Assembly (NCBI RefSeq): GCF_026810225.1
Contig: NZ_CP113865.1
Span: 2,004,001-2,068,000 of the forward strand
DNA from: Caldicellulosiruptor morganii
GTDB lineage: Bacteria > Bacillota > Thermoanaerobacteria > Caldicellulosiruptorales > Caldicellulosiruptoraceae
Direction: 5' to 3'
Length of the DNA: 64,000 bases
Every line of letters starts with the position of its first letter. Positions within the stretch are counted from its first letter, which is position 1. A program made the translations under genes and the position numbers. Positions 20,855 through 30,592 of this stretch are shown here, one piece after another. Under the pieces are notes generated by a model. That model worked only from the letters and a program-made list of their open reading frames with translations, was not told the DNA's origin and did no database searches.

Positions 20855-21652
20855 TTATAGCAAAGAGCAAAAAGAAGGCTCATATCTCTGTGCTACATCC
20901 AGACTAAAATCAAAGCTTTCAAATACACCTTTTTCTTCCAGGATGCACTTTACAGTCATCAGCGCAACATCAGGGTGATTGTTCTCCTCACTCATATGTC
21001 CCAGATAAATTCTCTTTGTTCTGCTGAGGTCAAGCTGTAAAATCATCTGTGCTGCCTGTTCATTTGACAGATGTCCTGTGTCACTTTTTATTCTCTGTTT
21101 CAAATAATAAGGATAAGGACCGGTTAAAAGCATCTCAACATCGTGGTTTGATTCAATCAGGATGATATCAGAAAAATCTATCTTTCGGACAATACCCTCC
21201 TGCACATGACCCAAATCAGTTGAGATTGAAATTTTTTTATTTCCAGCATAAAAACAAAAACCCATGGGGTCTGCCGCATCGTGCGGAACTGAAAAAGTCT
21301 CAATACCAATGCTGCCAACCGAAAAGCTTGTCCCTGTTTCAATCAGTTTTACATATCTTTCGTCAACCCTGCCAATTGATTTTTTTATAGCCTCCCATGT
21401 TTTGTAGTTTGTTATAACCGGCACATTGAGTTTTCTAAAGTACACACCTGCACACTTCACATGGTCAGAGTGGTCATGGGATAATAAAATAGCATCTATC
21501 TTTCTGCTAAAGCCAATTCTATCCAAGGCGAAGGTGAGCTTTTTGAAGCTCACACCCGCATCCACAAGGATTGTCGTATCCCTGTATGAAAATAAGATTA
21601 CATTTCCACTGCTACCACTGTAAAGCGGACAGAAAAGTAGCTCATAAGACAT
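20855..21652 (-). CDS. walJ: MBL-fold metallohydrolase WalJ/YycJ
   Basis: A metallo-beta-lactamase-fold phosphodiesterase/exonuclease-like protein that, in B. subtilis (YycJ), is linked to the WalRK operon and mutation control. The start at 21652 (MSYELLFCPLYSGSSGN) follows GGAGAAAGGG and gives 265 residues. Metal ligands are seen in LSHDHSDH and in ISTDLGHV, with later His residues near GHLSNEQ and YLGHMSEENNH. No walRK genes are present nearby. Confidence 0.88.
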   Translation of the reverse strand: MSYELLFCPLYSGSSGNVILFSYRDTTILVDAGVSFKKLTFALDRIGFSRKIDAILLSHDHSDHVKCAGVYFRKLNVPVITNYKTWEAIKKSIGRVDERYVKLIETGTSFSVGSIGIETFSVPHDAADPMGFCFYAGNKKISISTDLGHVQEGIVRKIDFSDIILIESNHDVEMLLTGPYPYYLKQRIKSDTGHLSNEQAAQMILQLDLSRTKRIYLGHMSEENNHPDVALMTVKCILEEKGVFESFDFSLDVAQRYEPSFCSLL

Positions 21653-21674
21653 TATTCCCTTTCTCCTTCTTATC

Positions 21675-22934
21675 TTAAACTCTTGAGACTTTTGCACCCA
21701 AAAGTTTGAGCTTATAATCTATATTTTCATAGCCTCTGTCAACATTTTTGGTGTTGTATATAACCGTCTTTCCCTTTGCAGCAAGTCCTGCAACAATCAA
21801 AGCAGCACCGGCTCTAAGGTCAAGCGCTATAACCTCTGCACCCTGCAAACTCTCAACACCCTCCACAATGGCAACTCTTCCTTCCACCTTGATATTTGCT
21901 CCCATTCTTTTAAGTTCATCCACATACTGATACCTGTTTTCCCACACACCTTCTGTGACAACGCTTGTTCCACTGCAAAGGCTCAAAAGCACTGTCATCT
22001 GGGGCTGAAGGTCGGTCGGAAACCCGGGGTATGGCATTGTTTTTATACTTGAGGCTTTAAGCCTTTCTTTGCATTTTACCTCAATGCTGTCCTCATAAAC
22101 ATTTACCTCAGCACCCATCTCAAGTAGCTTTGCAGTCAAAGATTCCAAATGTTTGGGTATTATGTTTTTTACAATAATGTGCCCTTTTGTTGCACAGGCA
22201 GCTATCATGTATGTACCAGCTTCTATCTGGTCAGGAATGATTGCATACCTTGCAGGCAAAAGTTTGCTTACACCCTCAATTCTTATTACATCCGTCCCCG
22301 CACCTTTAATCCTTGCGCCCATGGCGTTTAGAAAATTGGCAACATCAACAACATGCGGCTCTTTGGCTGCATTTTCTATTATTGTTGTGCCTTTTGCTTT
22401 CACAGCTGCAAGCATGAGATTGATTGTAGCTCCAACAGACACAACATCTAAATAGATTTTTGTCCCAACAAGCTCTCTTGCATATGCCTTTATCATGCCA
22501 TTTTCAATCCTAACATCAGCGCCAAGCGCTCTAAACCCTTTTATATGCTGGTCAATCGGGCGGGCACCAAAGTTGCACCCGCCCGGCATCGCAACCTCTG
22601 CCCTGCCAAAACGCGTAAGAAGTGCTCCAATCAGGTAGTATGAAGCTCTTATTTTTCGAACACTTTCGTATGGTGCTACAAAGCTATTTAAATTGCTTGC
22701 ATCTATCCTGAGTGAATGATTGTCATATTCAATCTTTGCTCCAAGCCTGAGCAGAATATCATCCATTGCAAATACATCTTCAATCAGAGGAAGATTTTCA
22801 ATTACACTCTCCCCCTCTGCCATCAGGGCAGCGGGAATGACAGCAACTGCAGCATTTTTAGCACCATTTATTGTAACCTCACCAAAAAGGGGATATCCAC
22901 CTTCTATGATTATCTTTTCATGATTTGGTTTCAA
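21675..22934 (-). CDS. murA: UDP-N-acetylglucosamine 1-carboxyvinyltransferase
   Basis: First committed peptidoglycan step: transfers enolpyruvate from PEP to UDP-GlcNAc. The TTG at 22934 gives 419 residues, the family norm, starting [13 protein letters not shown]; the open frame extends 7 codons further. Conserved segments are INGAKNAA, the active-site loop [15 protein letters not shown] (catalytic Cys), and [18 protein letters not shown]-like box upstream suggests its own promoter. It is followed by walJ with a short gap. Confidence 0.96.
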   Translation of the reverse strand: MKPNHEKIIIEGGYPLFGEVTINGAKNAAVAVIPAALMAEGESVIENLPLIEDVFAMDDILLRLGAKIEYDNHSLRIDASNLNSFVAPYESVRKIRASYYLIGALLTRFGRAEVAMPGGCNFGARPIDQHIKGFRALGADVRIENGMIKAYARELVGTKIYLDVVSVGATINLMLAAVKAKGTTIIENAAKEPHVVDVANFLNAMGARIKGAGTDVIRIEGVSKLLPARYAIIPDQIEAGTYMIAACATKGHIIVKNIIPKHLESLTAKLLEMGAEVNVYEDSIEVKCKERLKASSIKTMPYPGFPTDLQPQMTVLLSLCSGTSVVTEGVWENRYQYVDELKRMGANIKVEGRVAIVEGVESLQGAEVIALDLRAGAALIVAGLAAKGKTVIYNTKNVDRGYENIDYKLKLLGAKVSRV

Positions 22935-23140
22935 ATCCTTGCACCCTCTCTCCAAAAAGGCTTTTCACTATTCCCATTCTTTTATATTATATCTATTGTA
23001 GCGAAATATGAAAAGAAGAATATTCTTTTTGAGCAACCAGGTAGCCTTTTAAAATGGTCAATAGATGCTTCTGTTGAAAAAATGATATAATAAAGTCAAA
23101 ATAGAAATTGGTGGATGGTCTTTAGAAAAATATCAAGGAG

Positions 23141-23866
23141 ATGGTAAAAATTAAAATTGGAGTTGTTCAAATGAATATTTGTAATCTGGTGGAAAGAAAC
23201 TTTTCTAAGATACTTTATTTTCTGGGCAAAGCAAAAGACGAGCAAGTGGATCTGGTATGTTTTCCTGAGATGGCATTGAGTGGCTATAACATTGAACTTT
23301 TACAATCTCAAGATTTGAATCAAATAATCTCGGATTTTTTGAAGCAAATATCAAAAAAGTGCAACAAGTATTCTATCTGTACAGTAATAGGTCATCCTTT
23401 TAGACAGGAAGATAAGCTATTCAATAGAGCAACAGTAATCTTCCCAGCAGGTGAAAGCTTGAAATATGATAAGATTCATCCAACCGAGCTTGAAAAGAGG
23501 ATATTTTCTCAGGGCGAAGAAACTCTTGTATTTGAATTCAAGCAGAGAAGATTCGGCATTGCAATCTGCAGAGACCAAAACTTTTATGAGATATTCAAAA
23601 AATACAAAGAAGCTGGCTGCAGTGGTGTGTTCATTTTAGCTGCACATTTTTACAGTCCAAAAGAGGCAAGGTGGAAGATTGACAAAAATAGAGCTATTCC
23701 TATAACAAGAGCTGTAGAAAATGGTTACTTTGTGTTTTTAGCAAATGCAGTAGGACCTCATCTTAATATGATAAGCCTTGGACACAGCTTAATTGTAGAC
23801 GGCGATGGCTGTGTGGTGTGCGAAGCAGATGAAGCCGGTGAGTACCTGCTGACAGCAGAGATTTAA
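23141..23866 (+). CDS. Carbon-nitrogen hydrolase (nitrilase superfamily)
   Basis: Likely amidase or omega-amidase acting on a small C-N bond; substrate unknown. The 241-residue protein carries the Glu-Lys-Cys triad contexts CFPEMALSGY, KIHPTELEKRIF and IAICRDQNF, and the typical start KIGVVQMN. The ATG abuts AAGGAG with no spacer, so the true start could be a few codons later. It is a lone plus-strand gene between murA (divergent) and ylmC (convergent). Confidence 0.85.
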   Translation: MVKIKIGVVQMNICNLVERNFSKILYFLGKAKDEQVDLVCFPEMALSGYNIELLQSQDLNQIISDFLKQISKKCNKYSICTVIGHPFRQEDKLFNRATVIFPAGESLKYDKIHPTELEKRIFSQGEETLVFEFKQRRFGIAICRDQNFYEIFKKYKEAGCSGVFILAAHFYSPKEARWKIDKNRAIPITRAVENGYFVFLANAVGPHLNMISLGHSLIVDGDGCVVCEADEAGEYLLTAEI

Positions 23867-23894
23867 AATAAACAGAAGCCTATTTTTCATAGAA

Positions 23895-23936
23895 ATAACA
23901 GGGCTGTACTGTATCAAAAGTTACAGCCCTGTTTTT
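23895..23936 (+). terminator. Terminator of the nitrilase-family gene
   Basis: A 10-bp perfect stem CAGGGCTGTA/TACAGCCCTG is followed by TTTTT on the plus strand, placed between the convergent nitrilase-family gene and ylmC. Confidence 0.85.
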
Positions 23937-24165
23937 AGATCTCAACCAGAATCACATCTTCACCAATCTTTTTTACTTTATCCCATGGAATTACATAGTC
24001 TTTTTCTTTTGAAAAGATACTTCCAACTGAAAAAGGTGCCGGTACCACAATAGCATCAACCCTGCCTGTTTTAACATCAACTTCCAAATCACAAACCTTC
24101 CCAAGCTTTTTACCATCCGATATATTTATCACATCTTTCTCTCTCAAATCAGATGATTTAAACAT
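23935..24165 (-). CDS. ylmC: YlmC/YmxH family PRC-barrel protein
   Basis: Small PRC-barrel protein of the YlmC/YmxH family, annotated in Firmicutes as sporulation-associated; the molecular role is unknown. The 76-residue sequence reads as one PRC barrel: SSDLREKDVINISDGKKLGKV, then DLEVDVKTGRVDAIVVP and DYVIPWDKVKKIGEDVILV. It lies alone between the nitrilase-family gene and rnj. Confidence 0.85.
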   Translation of the reverse strand: MFKSSDLREKDVINISDGKKLGKVCDLEVDVKTGRVDAIVVPAPFSVGSIFSKEKDYVIPWDKVKKIGEDVILVEI

Positions 24166-24229
24166 CCAGAATCACTTTCTTATACTACTATCTTTCTTTT
24201 ATCATTATATGCAAAAACAAATTTTATAG

Positions 24230-25897
24230 TTAAACCTCGGTTATTATAGGAATTATCATGGGGTTTCTGCGCGTCTTTTCAAACAGGAAGTTTTTCAAGT
24301 TATCTTTCAGTATAATCTTTATAGCATTTGGCTCAGTTATATCATTTTTGTTGCAGAAATACAGAACATCCTTTATCACTTTTTTTGCCTCTTCAATCAG
24401 CGGCTCAGCTTCTTTTATATAGATAAACCCTCTTGAAATTATCTCCGGTCCTGCAATTACATCTCTTGTTGACGAATCAATTGTGAGAACTACAATGAAA
24501 AGTCCATCCTGAGCAAGATGACGCCTGTCACGCAGCACAACATTCCCCACATCGCCAACACCAAGCCCATCAACAAGCACATTGCCTGCCTGAACACTGC
24601 CGACAACCTTTGCAGAGTCCTTTGTTATCTCAAGCACTTTTCCATTTTCCAGAACAAACACGTTTCTTTCTCCAAGCTCCATTGCAAGTTTTGCATGATG
24701 AATCAAATGCTTGAACTCTCCATGCACAGGCACAGTATATTTTGGACGCGTGAGATTGTGTATAAGTTTTATCTCCTCCTGGCATGCATGACCCGACACG
24801 TGAATATCATCAATATCTTCATAAATAACCTGTGCACCCTGCCTGAAAAGGTCGTTTATAACCCTGTTGACAAACTTTTCATTGCCCGGAATGGGTGCAG
24901 CTGAGATTATGACAACATCACCAGGTATAATTCCCACTTTCTTGTGCTCGGCAGAAGCCATGCGCGAAAGAGCTGACATAGGCTCACCCTGACTTCCTGT
25001 TGTAATCAGCACTATCTTGTTTGGCGGGTAGTTATCAAGCTCATCAACATCAATCAGCATGCTATCTGGCATCTTCAAATATCCAAGCTCAAGTGCTTTA
25101 TTTACAACATTTACCATGCTTCTTCCCAGAACGCAAATCTTTCTGCCCTGCTTTTCCGCGGAATTTATCACCTGCTGCACCCTGTGAATATGTGAAGAGA
25201 AGGTTGCAACAATAACTCGCCCTTGAGCCTGAGAAAATATCCTGTCAAAGGTTGCACCAACAGTTTTTTCAGACAAAGTAAAACCCGGGCGTTCAGCGTT
25301 TGTGGAGTCGCACAGAAGTGCCAAAACACCCTGTTTGCCAAGCTCTGCAAATCTTATAAGGTCAATCGGCTCACCCTCAATGGGTGTAAAGTCCACCTTA
25401 AAATCTCCTGTGTGTACGATGCTCCCAAGTGGAGTGTGTATAGCTATTGCCACAGAGTCAGCAATCGAATGGGTTGTGCGAATAAACTCAACTCTCATAT
25501 TGTTAAAGCTTATTACATCCTGGGGCTTTACTGTAAACATCCTGACAGAATTCAGGTCTATCCCAAATTCCATAAGCTTAATCTCAACAAGACCAAGTGT
25601 CAGCTTTGTGCCATAAATAGGAATGTTCAAATCCCTCAAAATATACGGAATTGCTCCTATATGGTCCTCATGCCCGTGTGTGAGAATCAACGCCCTGACC
25701 TTTTCCTTATTCTTTATTAGGTATGATACATCGGGTATGACAAGGTCAACACCCAGCATCTCATCTTCTGGAAAGGCAAGTCCACAGTCAATTACAACAA
25801 TCTCATCGTCCACTTCAATCACTGTCATGTTCTTGCCAATCTCGTTCAAGCCACCAAGCGGAATAATTCTTATTCTGTGCTCCGGTCTTTTTCTCAT
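24230..25897 (-). CDS. rnj: Ribonuclease J
   Basis: Metallo-beta-lactamase/beta-CASP ribonuclease with 5' exonuclease and endonuclease activity in mRNA decay. ATG at 25897 with a GGAGG site gives 555 residues, the family length. The metal-binding motif LTHGHEDHIG is near residue 75, with later HTGDFK and CDSTNAERPG; the beta-CASP region and HVSGHACQEE motif follow. It lies downstream of secDF behind a terminator. Confidence 0.97.
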   Translation of the reverse strand: MRKRPEHRIRIIPLGGLNEIGKNMTVIEVDDEIVVIDCGLAFPEDEMLGVDLVIPDVSYLIKNKEKVRALILTHGHEDHIGAIPYILRDLNIPIYGTKLTLGLVEIKLMEFGIDLNSVRMFTVKPQDVISFNNMRVEFIRTTHSIADSVAIAIHTPLGSIVHTGDFKVDFTPIEGEPIDLIRFAELGKQGVLALLCDSTNAERPGFTLSEKTVGATFDRIFSQAQGRVIVATFSSHIHRVQQVINSAEKQGRKICVLGRSMVNVVNKALELGYLKMPDSMLIDVDELDNYPPNKIVLITTGSQGEPMSALSRMASAEHKKVGIIPGDVVIISAAPIPGNEKFVNRVINDLFRQGAQVIYEDIDDIHVSGHACQEEIKLIHNLTRPKYTVPVHGEFKHLIHHAKLAMELGERNVFVLENGKVLEITKDSAKVVGSVQAGNVLVDGLGVGDVGNVVLRDRRHLAQDGLFIVVLTIDSSTRDVIAGPEIISRGFIYIKEAEPLIEEAKKVIKDVLYFCNKNDITEPNAIKIILKDNLKNFLFEKTRRNPMIIPIITEV

Positions 25898-25931
25898 AAA
25901 GATTCCTCCAAAAATAAAAATAAAAGGCATT

Positions 25932-25976
25932 TTAAAAAAGCCCTCACGAAAGAGACTTTCGCAAGAGCTTTTTTAA
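25932..25976 (-). terminator. Terminator after secF
   Basis: A long stem pairs GCTCTTGCGAAAG with CTTTCGTGAGGGC and is flanked by A/T runs on the minus strand, between secF and rnj. Confidence 0.85.
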
Positions 25977-26010
25977 AACAGCAAAAAGTAAATTCTTAAG
26001 TCACAATTTT

Positions 26011-26940
26011 TCAAGCTCTCTTTGGTTTTGCCTGAAGTTTCTTTCTTGCACTGCTTTCCCAGTCAAACCAAAGGGCAGTTGCTATAAATATCGATGAGTA
26101 GGTTCCCGATATAACACCTACCAGAAGCGGAAAAGCAAACTCCTTTATTGACTGAACACCCATCAGGTACAGCACAAACAAAACAATTATAACAGTTGCA
26201 GCGGTTGAAAGTGATCTTCCTATTGTCTGGTTCATGCTCAAGTTTACAAGATTTTTGAGATCCATTTTACCCTGAATCCTTCTATTTTCTCTTATTCTGT
26301 CAAACACAACAATTGTGTCGTTTATTGAATAACCAAGAACTGTCAGCATTGCTGCAATGAATGTGGAGTTCAGAGGTATTCTAAAGAGTGTATAGACAGT
26401 GAGCATTATCAAAAGGTCATGCAAGAGCGCTACAACCGCAGTTGTGCCAAATTTAAACTCAAACCTTATTGCAATGTAGATTAGCATAAGGATGGATGCT
26501 ATCACAACAGCCCAGATAGCCTGGGATTTCAATTCAGATGATACCACAGCCCCAACATTCTGATATGAAACTAAGTCTTCCTTTTTAAGATTATACTTCT
26601 TTGCAATGGCATTGAAAAGCTTATCGCGCACTTCCTTTGAAAGCTCTGTTCTCTTTTTACCATGTACCTCATGGGCATTTATCATTATCTTTTTGCCATC
26701 TTCAATCTTTCTGACAATGGGTGTCTGCGTCCCTGTAATCTGTTTTGTCAGCTTCTCTAAGTCAGCAATCTCAGCAGCGCTTGGAACTTTGTGAAGATCT
26801 ATTTCAAGCACAGTCCCGCCTGTAAAATCTATGTCATAGTTGAACCCCTGCATTATATATGAAACAAGACCTATTACCATCACCAGTATTGACAGCACAT
26901 AGAAAATCTTCCTCTTGCCCATAAAGTCAATGTTTGTCAT
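26011..26940 (-). CDS. secF: Protein translocase subunit SecF
   Basis: SecDF uses the proton-motive force to pull proteins through SecYEG. The 309-residue product from ATG 26940 (after GGGAGGTG) has six predicted membrane helices, the first-loop signature NYDIDFTGGTVLEI, and the C-terminal domain GYSINDTIVVFDRIRENRR. The start codon shares one base with the secD stop (TAATG), so translation is coupled. Confidence 0.97.
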   Translation of the reverse strand: MTNIDFMGKRKIFYVLSILVMVIGLVSYIMQGFNYDIDFTGGTVLEIDLHKVPSAAEIADLEKLTKQITGTQTPIVRKIEDGKKIMINAHEVHGKKRTELSKEVRDKLFNAIAKKYNLKKEDLVSYQNVGAVVSSELKSQAIWAVVIASILMLIYIAIRFEFKFGTTAVVALLHDLLIMLTVYTLFRIPLNSTFIAAMLTVLGYSINDTIVVFDRIRENRRIQGKMDLKNLVNLSMNQTIGRSLSTAATVIIVLFVLYLMGVQSIKEFAFPLLVGVISGTYSSIFIATALWFDWESSARKKLQAKPKRA

Positions 26941-28187
26941 TATGCCTGCACCTCCCTGGTTTTTTTGCCACCATACCATCTTGTATCTTTGAAAAGCCCT
27001 GTGTTAATGACAGATACAAGCAAGAATCTTGTTACAGTAATTGCTGTAAAGAATGAAACAACAATACCTATTGTAAGCGTCCATGCAAAGCCCTTGATTG
27101 GACCTGTTCCGAGGAACAAAAGCACAAGCCCGGCAATAATTGTTGTCACATTCGCATCAACAACAGCATTAAGTGCACGTCTGAAGCCCGCATCCATTGC
27201 AGCCTTCAAAGTCTTGCCAGCTCTGAGTTCCTCTTTCATTCTGGCAAATATCAATATGTTGGCATCCACTGCCATGCCAGCCGAAAGGATTATACCTGCA
27301 ATACCAGGGAGGGTAAGTGTTATCTTTGCATACCCCACTATTGCAACAAGTATGACAACATAGGCAATCAGAGCAATATCCGCAACAAACCCTGGCAGCC
27401 TGTAAAAGATTATCATAAACAGGAATACCAGAAGAAGTCCCACAATGCCAGCTTTCAAGGTTGTTTTCAAGGCTTCACTGCCAAGACTCGGTCCTATGGC
27501 CCTGCTTTCTATAACGTTCAGAGCAAATGGCAGTGCACCTGCTTTGATTTGCTGAGCCAATGTCTTTGCTTCATTTAAATCCTTCATGCCTTCAATTACC
27601 GCTTCGCCATTGTCAATTTCAGCCTGAACAACCGGGTTTGAAATAAGCTTACCATCAAGATAAATTCCTATATTTTGCCCTAAGTATTTCTTTGTACCCT
27701 CTGCAAATTTCTTTGCACCTTCTTTGTCAAATTTAAGTGCAACAACATACCCGGATGTTGTCTGCTGCGCATATGCATCAACCACATTTCTGCCCGAAAC
27801 TATCAAATCACCTGAAGGTCCTTTGAATTCAATCAAGGCTGTCCTTCCTATATACTGGATAGCCTCATCGGGGTCTTTTACACCCGGAATTTCAACCCTG
27901 ATCCTCTTTGAACCCTGAATTGTTGCGGTTGCATCATAAAAGTTTCTCATGTCAAGTCTTGTTCTGATCAGCTGCAAAGCTGACTCCATCTCTCTTTTTG
28001 TGGGGTTTTCTTTTGCAGCCTCATATACAATGTAAACTCCACCCTTCAGGTCAAGACCGTACCTGACAGCATCCTTTACAGAAGGAATGCTTGCAGTACC
28101 AATCTTTAGTCCGAAAAAGACTATGTAAAATGCAAAAGCTATAACCAGACACCCTATCAGAAACTTTGCCAAGCTTTTGTTTTGCAT
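26940..28187 (-). CDS. secD: Protein translocase subunit SecD
   Basis: Partner of SecF in Sec-dependent export. The 415-residue protein has an N-terminal helix, the D1 motif RYGLDLKGGVYIVYE, a periplasmic-type P1 domain of reduced size as usual in Firmicutes, and five further helices with AGIILSAGMAVDANILIFARMKEE. Overlaps secF by one base. A strong AAGGAG site precedes the ATG. Confidence 0.97.
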   Translation of the reverse strand: MQNKSLAKFLIGCLVIAFAFYIVFFGLKIGTASIPSVKDAVRYGLDLKGGVYIVYEAAKENPTKREMESALQLIRTRLDMRNFYDATATIQGSKRIRVEIPGVKDPDEAIQYIGRTALIEFKGPSGDLIVSGRNVVDAYAQQTTSGYVVALKFDKEGAKKFAEGTKKYLGQNIGIYLDGKLISNPVVQAEIDNGEAVIEGMKDLNEAKTLAQQIKAGALPFALNVIESRAIGPSLGSEALKTTLKAGIVGLLLVFLFMIIFYRLPGFVADIALIAYVVILVAIVGYAKITLTLPGIAGIILSAGMAVDANILIFARMKEELRAGKTLKAAMDAGFRRALNAVVDANVTTIIAGLVLLFLGTGPIKGFAWTLTIGIVVSFFTAITVTRFLLVSVINTGLFKDTRWYGGKKTREVQA

Positions 28188-28299
28188 AAAACCCTTCTCC
28201 TTTCTTTTTTAGCTTGTTGAAAAAGAACTGTAATTGTTTTTTCACTACTCTTTAGTATTATAATCCTTAAATTAGTCCAAAGTCAACAAATTGAATATC

Positions 28300-28824
28300 T
28301 CACCTGCAAATATTTTTATAGCTATTGGCAAGGTCAATGTACTCTTTTGCAGAAACTCTTATTTGCTCTATCTCTTCCTGACTTAGCTCTCTTATAACCT
28401 TTGCAGGTCTTCCAAACACAAGCGAATTCGGAGGAATGACTGTGTTCTGTGTAATAAGGCTTCCTGCGCCAATTATACAGTTGTCACCTACTCTGCTGCC
28501 ATTCATTATTATACTGCCCATCCCAACAAGCACATTGTTCCCTATCTCGCAGCCATGCAACACCACATTGTGCCCAACCGTCACACCATCACCTATTATA
28601 ACATTGCAGCAGTGGTCAGTGTGAATTGTTGTCAAATCCTGAATGTTGGTGTCTTTACCAATTACAACTCTGTTCTCCTCACATCTTATAACACAGCCAA
28701 ACCACACACTTGAATTTTCCCCAATCTCGACATCACCTATTATGGCAGCACTGGGAGCTATGTAGCAACTGTCTGCAATCTTTGGTATTTTACCATTGTA
28801 AGTAATTATCATTTTACTTTTCAA
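28300..28824 (-). CDS. Gamma-carbonic-anhydrase-like hexapeptide-repeat protein
   Basis: Trimeric left-handed beta-helix protein of the gamma-carbonic anhydrase/YrdA family; enzymatic activity is unproven. Repeats run across residues 15-140, with metal-ligand-type histidines in TTIHTDH and VTVGHNVVLHGC. A TTG at 28824 (GGAG, 7 nt) or an ATG at 28812 could start it; the latter is one base after the upstream stop and gives the usual N-terminus MIITYNGKIPKI. It is translationally coupled to the SCIFF maturase. Confidence 0.88.
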   Translation of the reverse strand: MKSKMIITYNGKIPKIADSCYIAPSAAIIGDVEIGENSSVWFGCVIRCEENRVVIGKDTNIQDLTTIHTDHCCNVIIGDGVTVGHNVVLHGCEIGNNVLVGMGSIIMNGSRVGDNCIIGAGSLITQNTVIPPNSLVFGRPAKVIRELSQEEIEQIRVSAKEYIDLANSYKNICR

Positions 28825-30175
28825 TCCCCTTCTCCATAAGATAAAGTTTTGCAGCTATTGCAAGCTCCACCCTCTTTCTTTCAAGCTCACAGGAAACATT
28901 ATATGACTTTTTCACATCGCCGCACATATTGTAATTTGCAGCAGCACACCCACCACTGCAGTAAAACCTTGCCCAGCAGCTTGAGCACTCATCTTTTTCA
29001 TATACATTGTTTTTCTTAAACTCTTCAACAAGTTCAAAATTGGTTATGCCATCAAAAACTGTCCCAAGCTTAAACCGGGGCTTGTCAACAAACTGATGGC
29101 ATGGAAAGATATTGCCGTCAGGGTCAACTGCAACATATTCAAACCCGGCACCACAGCCACTTAAACGCTTTGATACACACGGTCCACCTGTTATATCTAT
29201 ATTGAAATGGAAGAAGTTAAAACCTTCTCCTTTCAGTTTCTCATTTACATACTCCTGTGCCAGAGCATCATATTCCTCTTTTATTCTATCAACATGCTGC
29301 GGCAAAATAGCCCATGGACTGGTCTCATCCACAACAACGGGTTCAACAGATATCTCCTTTATACCAAGATTATAAAGGTGCAAAACATCTTTTGAAAAAT
29401 CAAGGTTTCTGGAAGTAAAAGTTCCTCTTACATAATAAGTTTTCCCATTTCGCTTTTTTATAAACTTCAAAATATTCTGTGTAATAAGGTCATATGTGCC
29501 TCTGCCTTCTCTGTCAATGCGCATAAAATCATTTATCTCGGGTCTTCCGTCATGACTTAAAACCACATTGTCCATATTTTCATTCAGGTATTCAATTACC
29601 TCATCGCTGAGGGCAGTTGCATTGGTTGTCAGTGTAAAAGATATGTGCTTGTTGTACTTTTTCTCTTCTTCTCTTGCATATTCAACAATCTTTTTAACCA
29701 CATCAAAGTTCAAAAGAGGCTCGCCACCAAAAAAGTCAACCTCAAGATTTTTCCTTGAGCCAGAGTTTTCAAGCAAAAAATCAATTGCCTTTTTGCCAAC
29801 TTCAAGACTCATAAGCTTTCTTTCCTGCTTAAAACTTCCTGCAGAGGCAAAACAGTATCTGCATCTCAAATCGCAGTCGTGCGAAACATGAAGGCAGAGA
29901 GATTTTATGACAGGATTTCTCCTTTCAATCAGATTCAGATCTTTGTATTCGTCCTCTGTAAATAAAACTCCCTCTTCAATTAATTTTTTCACTTCATTTA
30001 CCGCTTCCTCAATTTCAGCCTTTTCAAAATTTAAACTTTCATAAACCCCATCAAATGTCCTGTTTCTGTCAAAGTAATTTATAACATCAAACGCAACATC
30101 ATCAACAGTAAAAATAGAACCAGAAGCAACATCCAGAACAATGTTCAAACCAAACTTCTTAAAAGCATGAACCAT
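28814..30175 (-). CDS. SCIFF peptide radical SAM thioether maturase
   Basis: Radical SAM/SPASM enzyme that forms thioether cross-links in the SCIFF ribosomal peptide (CteB-type). The 453-residue protein has an N-terminal peptide-recognition region (about 1-90), the radical SAM motif CDLRCRYC, the GGEPLL motif in DFFGGEPLL, and a Cys-rich SPASM region: CGAGFEYVAVDPDGNIFPC, then CSSCWARFYCSGGC and a final Cys before the C-terminus. Its substrate gene lies about 90 nt upstream, on the same strand. Assignment rests on that pairing and on motif order. Confidence 0.93.
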   Translation of the reverse strand: MVHAFKKFGLNIVLDVASGSIFTVDDVAFDVINYFDRNRTFDGVYESLNFEKAEIEEAVNEVKKLIEEGVLFTEDEYKDLNLIERRNPVIKSLCLHVSHDCDLRCRYCFASAGSFKQERKLMSLEVGKKAIDFLLENSGSRKNLEVDFFGGEPLLNFDVVKKIVEYAREEEKKYNKHISFTLTTNATALSDEVIEYLNENMDNVVLSHDGRPEINDFMRIDREGRGTYDLITQNILKFIKKRNGKTYYVRGTFTSRNLDFSKDVLHLYNLGIKEISVEPVVVDETSPWAILPQHVDRIKEEYDALAQEYVNEKLKGEGFNFFHFNIDITGGPCVSKRLSGCGAGFEYVAVDPDGNIFPCHQFVDKPRFKLGTVFDGITNFELVEEFKKNNVYEKDECSSCWARFYCSGGCAAANYNMCGDVKKSYNVSCELERKRVELAIAAKLYLMEKGIEK

Positions 30176-30223
30176 TTTTAAAATATTTTTCCTCCCACAA
30201 GATTAATAGAAGTATTCATAGAC

Positions 30224-30253
30224 GGGCTGTCTAAACATAAGCCATGACAGCCC
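30224..30253 (-). repeat. Intergenic hairpin between SCIFF gene and maturase
   Basis: An 8-bp perfect inverted repeat GGGCTGTC/GACAGCCC with a 14-nt loop. It has no T-run, so it is not a standard terminator. It may stabilise the peptide mRNA or allow partial termination so that more peptide than enzyme is made (inference). Confidence 0.5.
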
Positions 30254-30267
30254 ATCACATCCAAAAA

Positions 30268-30411
30268 TTATTTTTTGTTTCTGCAAACCTGATTACCAAC
30301 TGTGCAGGATGTTTTGCAAGCTGACTGGCAGGATGCCTGGCACTCACCGCATCCACCATTTACAACTGTTCTTGAAAGAGCATTTTTTGCAATGACTTTA
30401 ATGTGTTTCAT
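30268..30411 (-). CDS. SCIFF (six cysteines in forty-five) ribosomal peptide precursor
   Basis: This 47-residue peptide precedes the radical SAM maturase. It begins MKHIKVIAKNALSR, with Cys at positions 21, 24, 28, 32, 36 and 43 in the core (GGCGEC, SCQSACKTSC, VC) and ends in RNKK. This is the SCIFF family pattern: a conserved basic leader and six cysteines that become thioether-linked. AAGGAGG lies 12 nt upstream. The biological role of SCIFF peptides, conserved across Clostridia, is not established. The gene is easily missed because of its size. Confidence 0.93.
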   Translation of the reverse strand: MKHIKVIAKNALSRTVVNGGCGECQASCQSACKTSCTVGNQVCRNKK

Positions 30412-30519
30412 TTTCTTCTATACCCTCCTTTGCAATAAGTAATTCACTCAGCAAAAACTCCATTCAAATACAACACATAGTATTTTATCACAAAGTATTT
30501 AACAATACAATTTTACACA

Positions 30520-30553
30520 AAAAGAAAAAGAGGCTCTTTTATCGCCTCTTTTA
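30520..30553 (-). terminator. Terminator after the SCIFF-upstream region or of antisense reads
   Basis: A 9-bp stem AAAAGAGGC/GCCTCTTTT is followed on the minus strand by TTCTTTTTG. It lies downstream of fba on the same strand and most likely ends the fba transcript. Confidence 0.75.
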
Positions 30554-30592
30554 CTATTTATAAAACACATTTTTAACCTGCCAGAAAGCATT

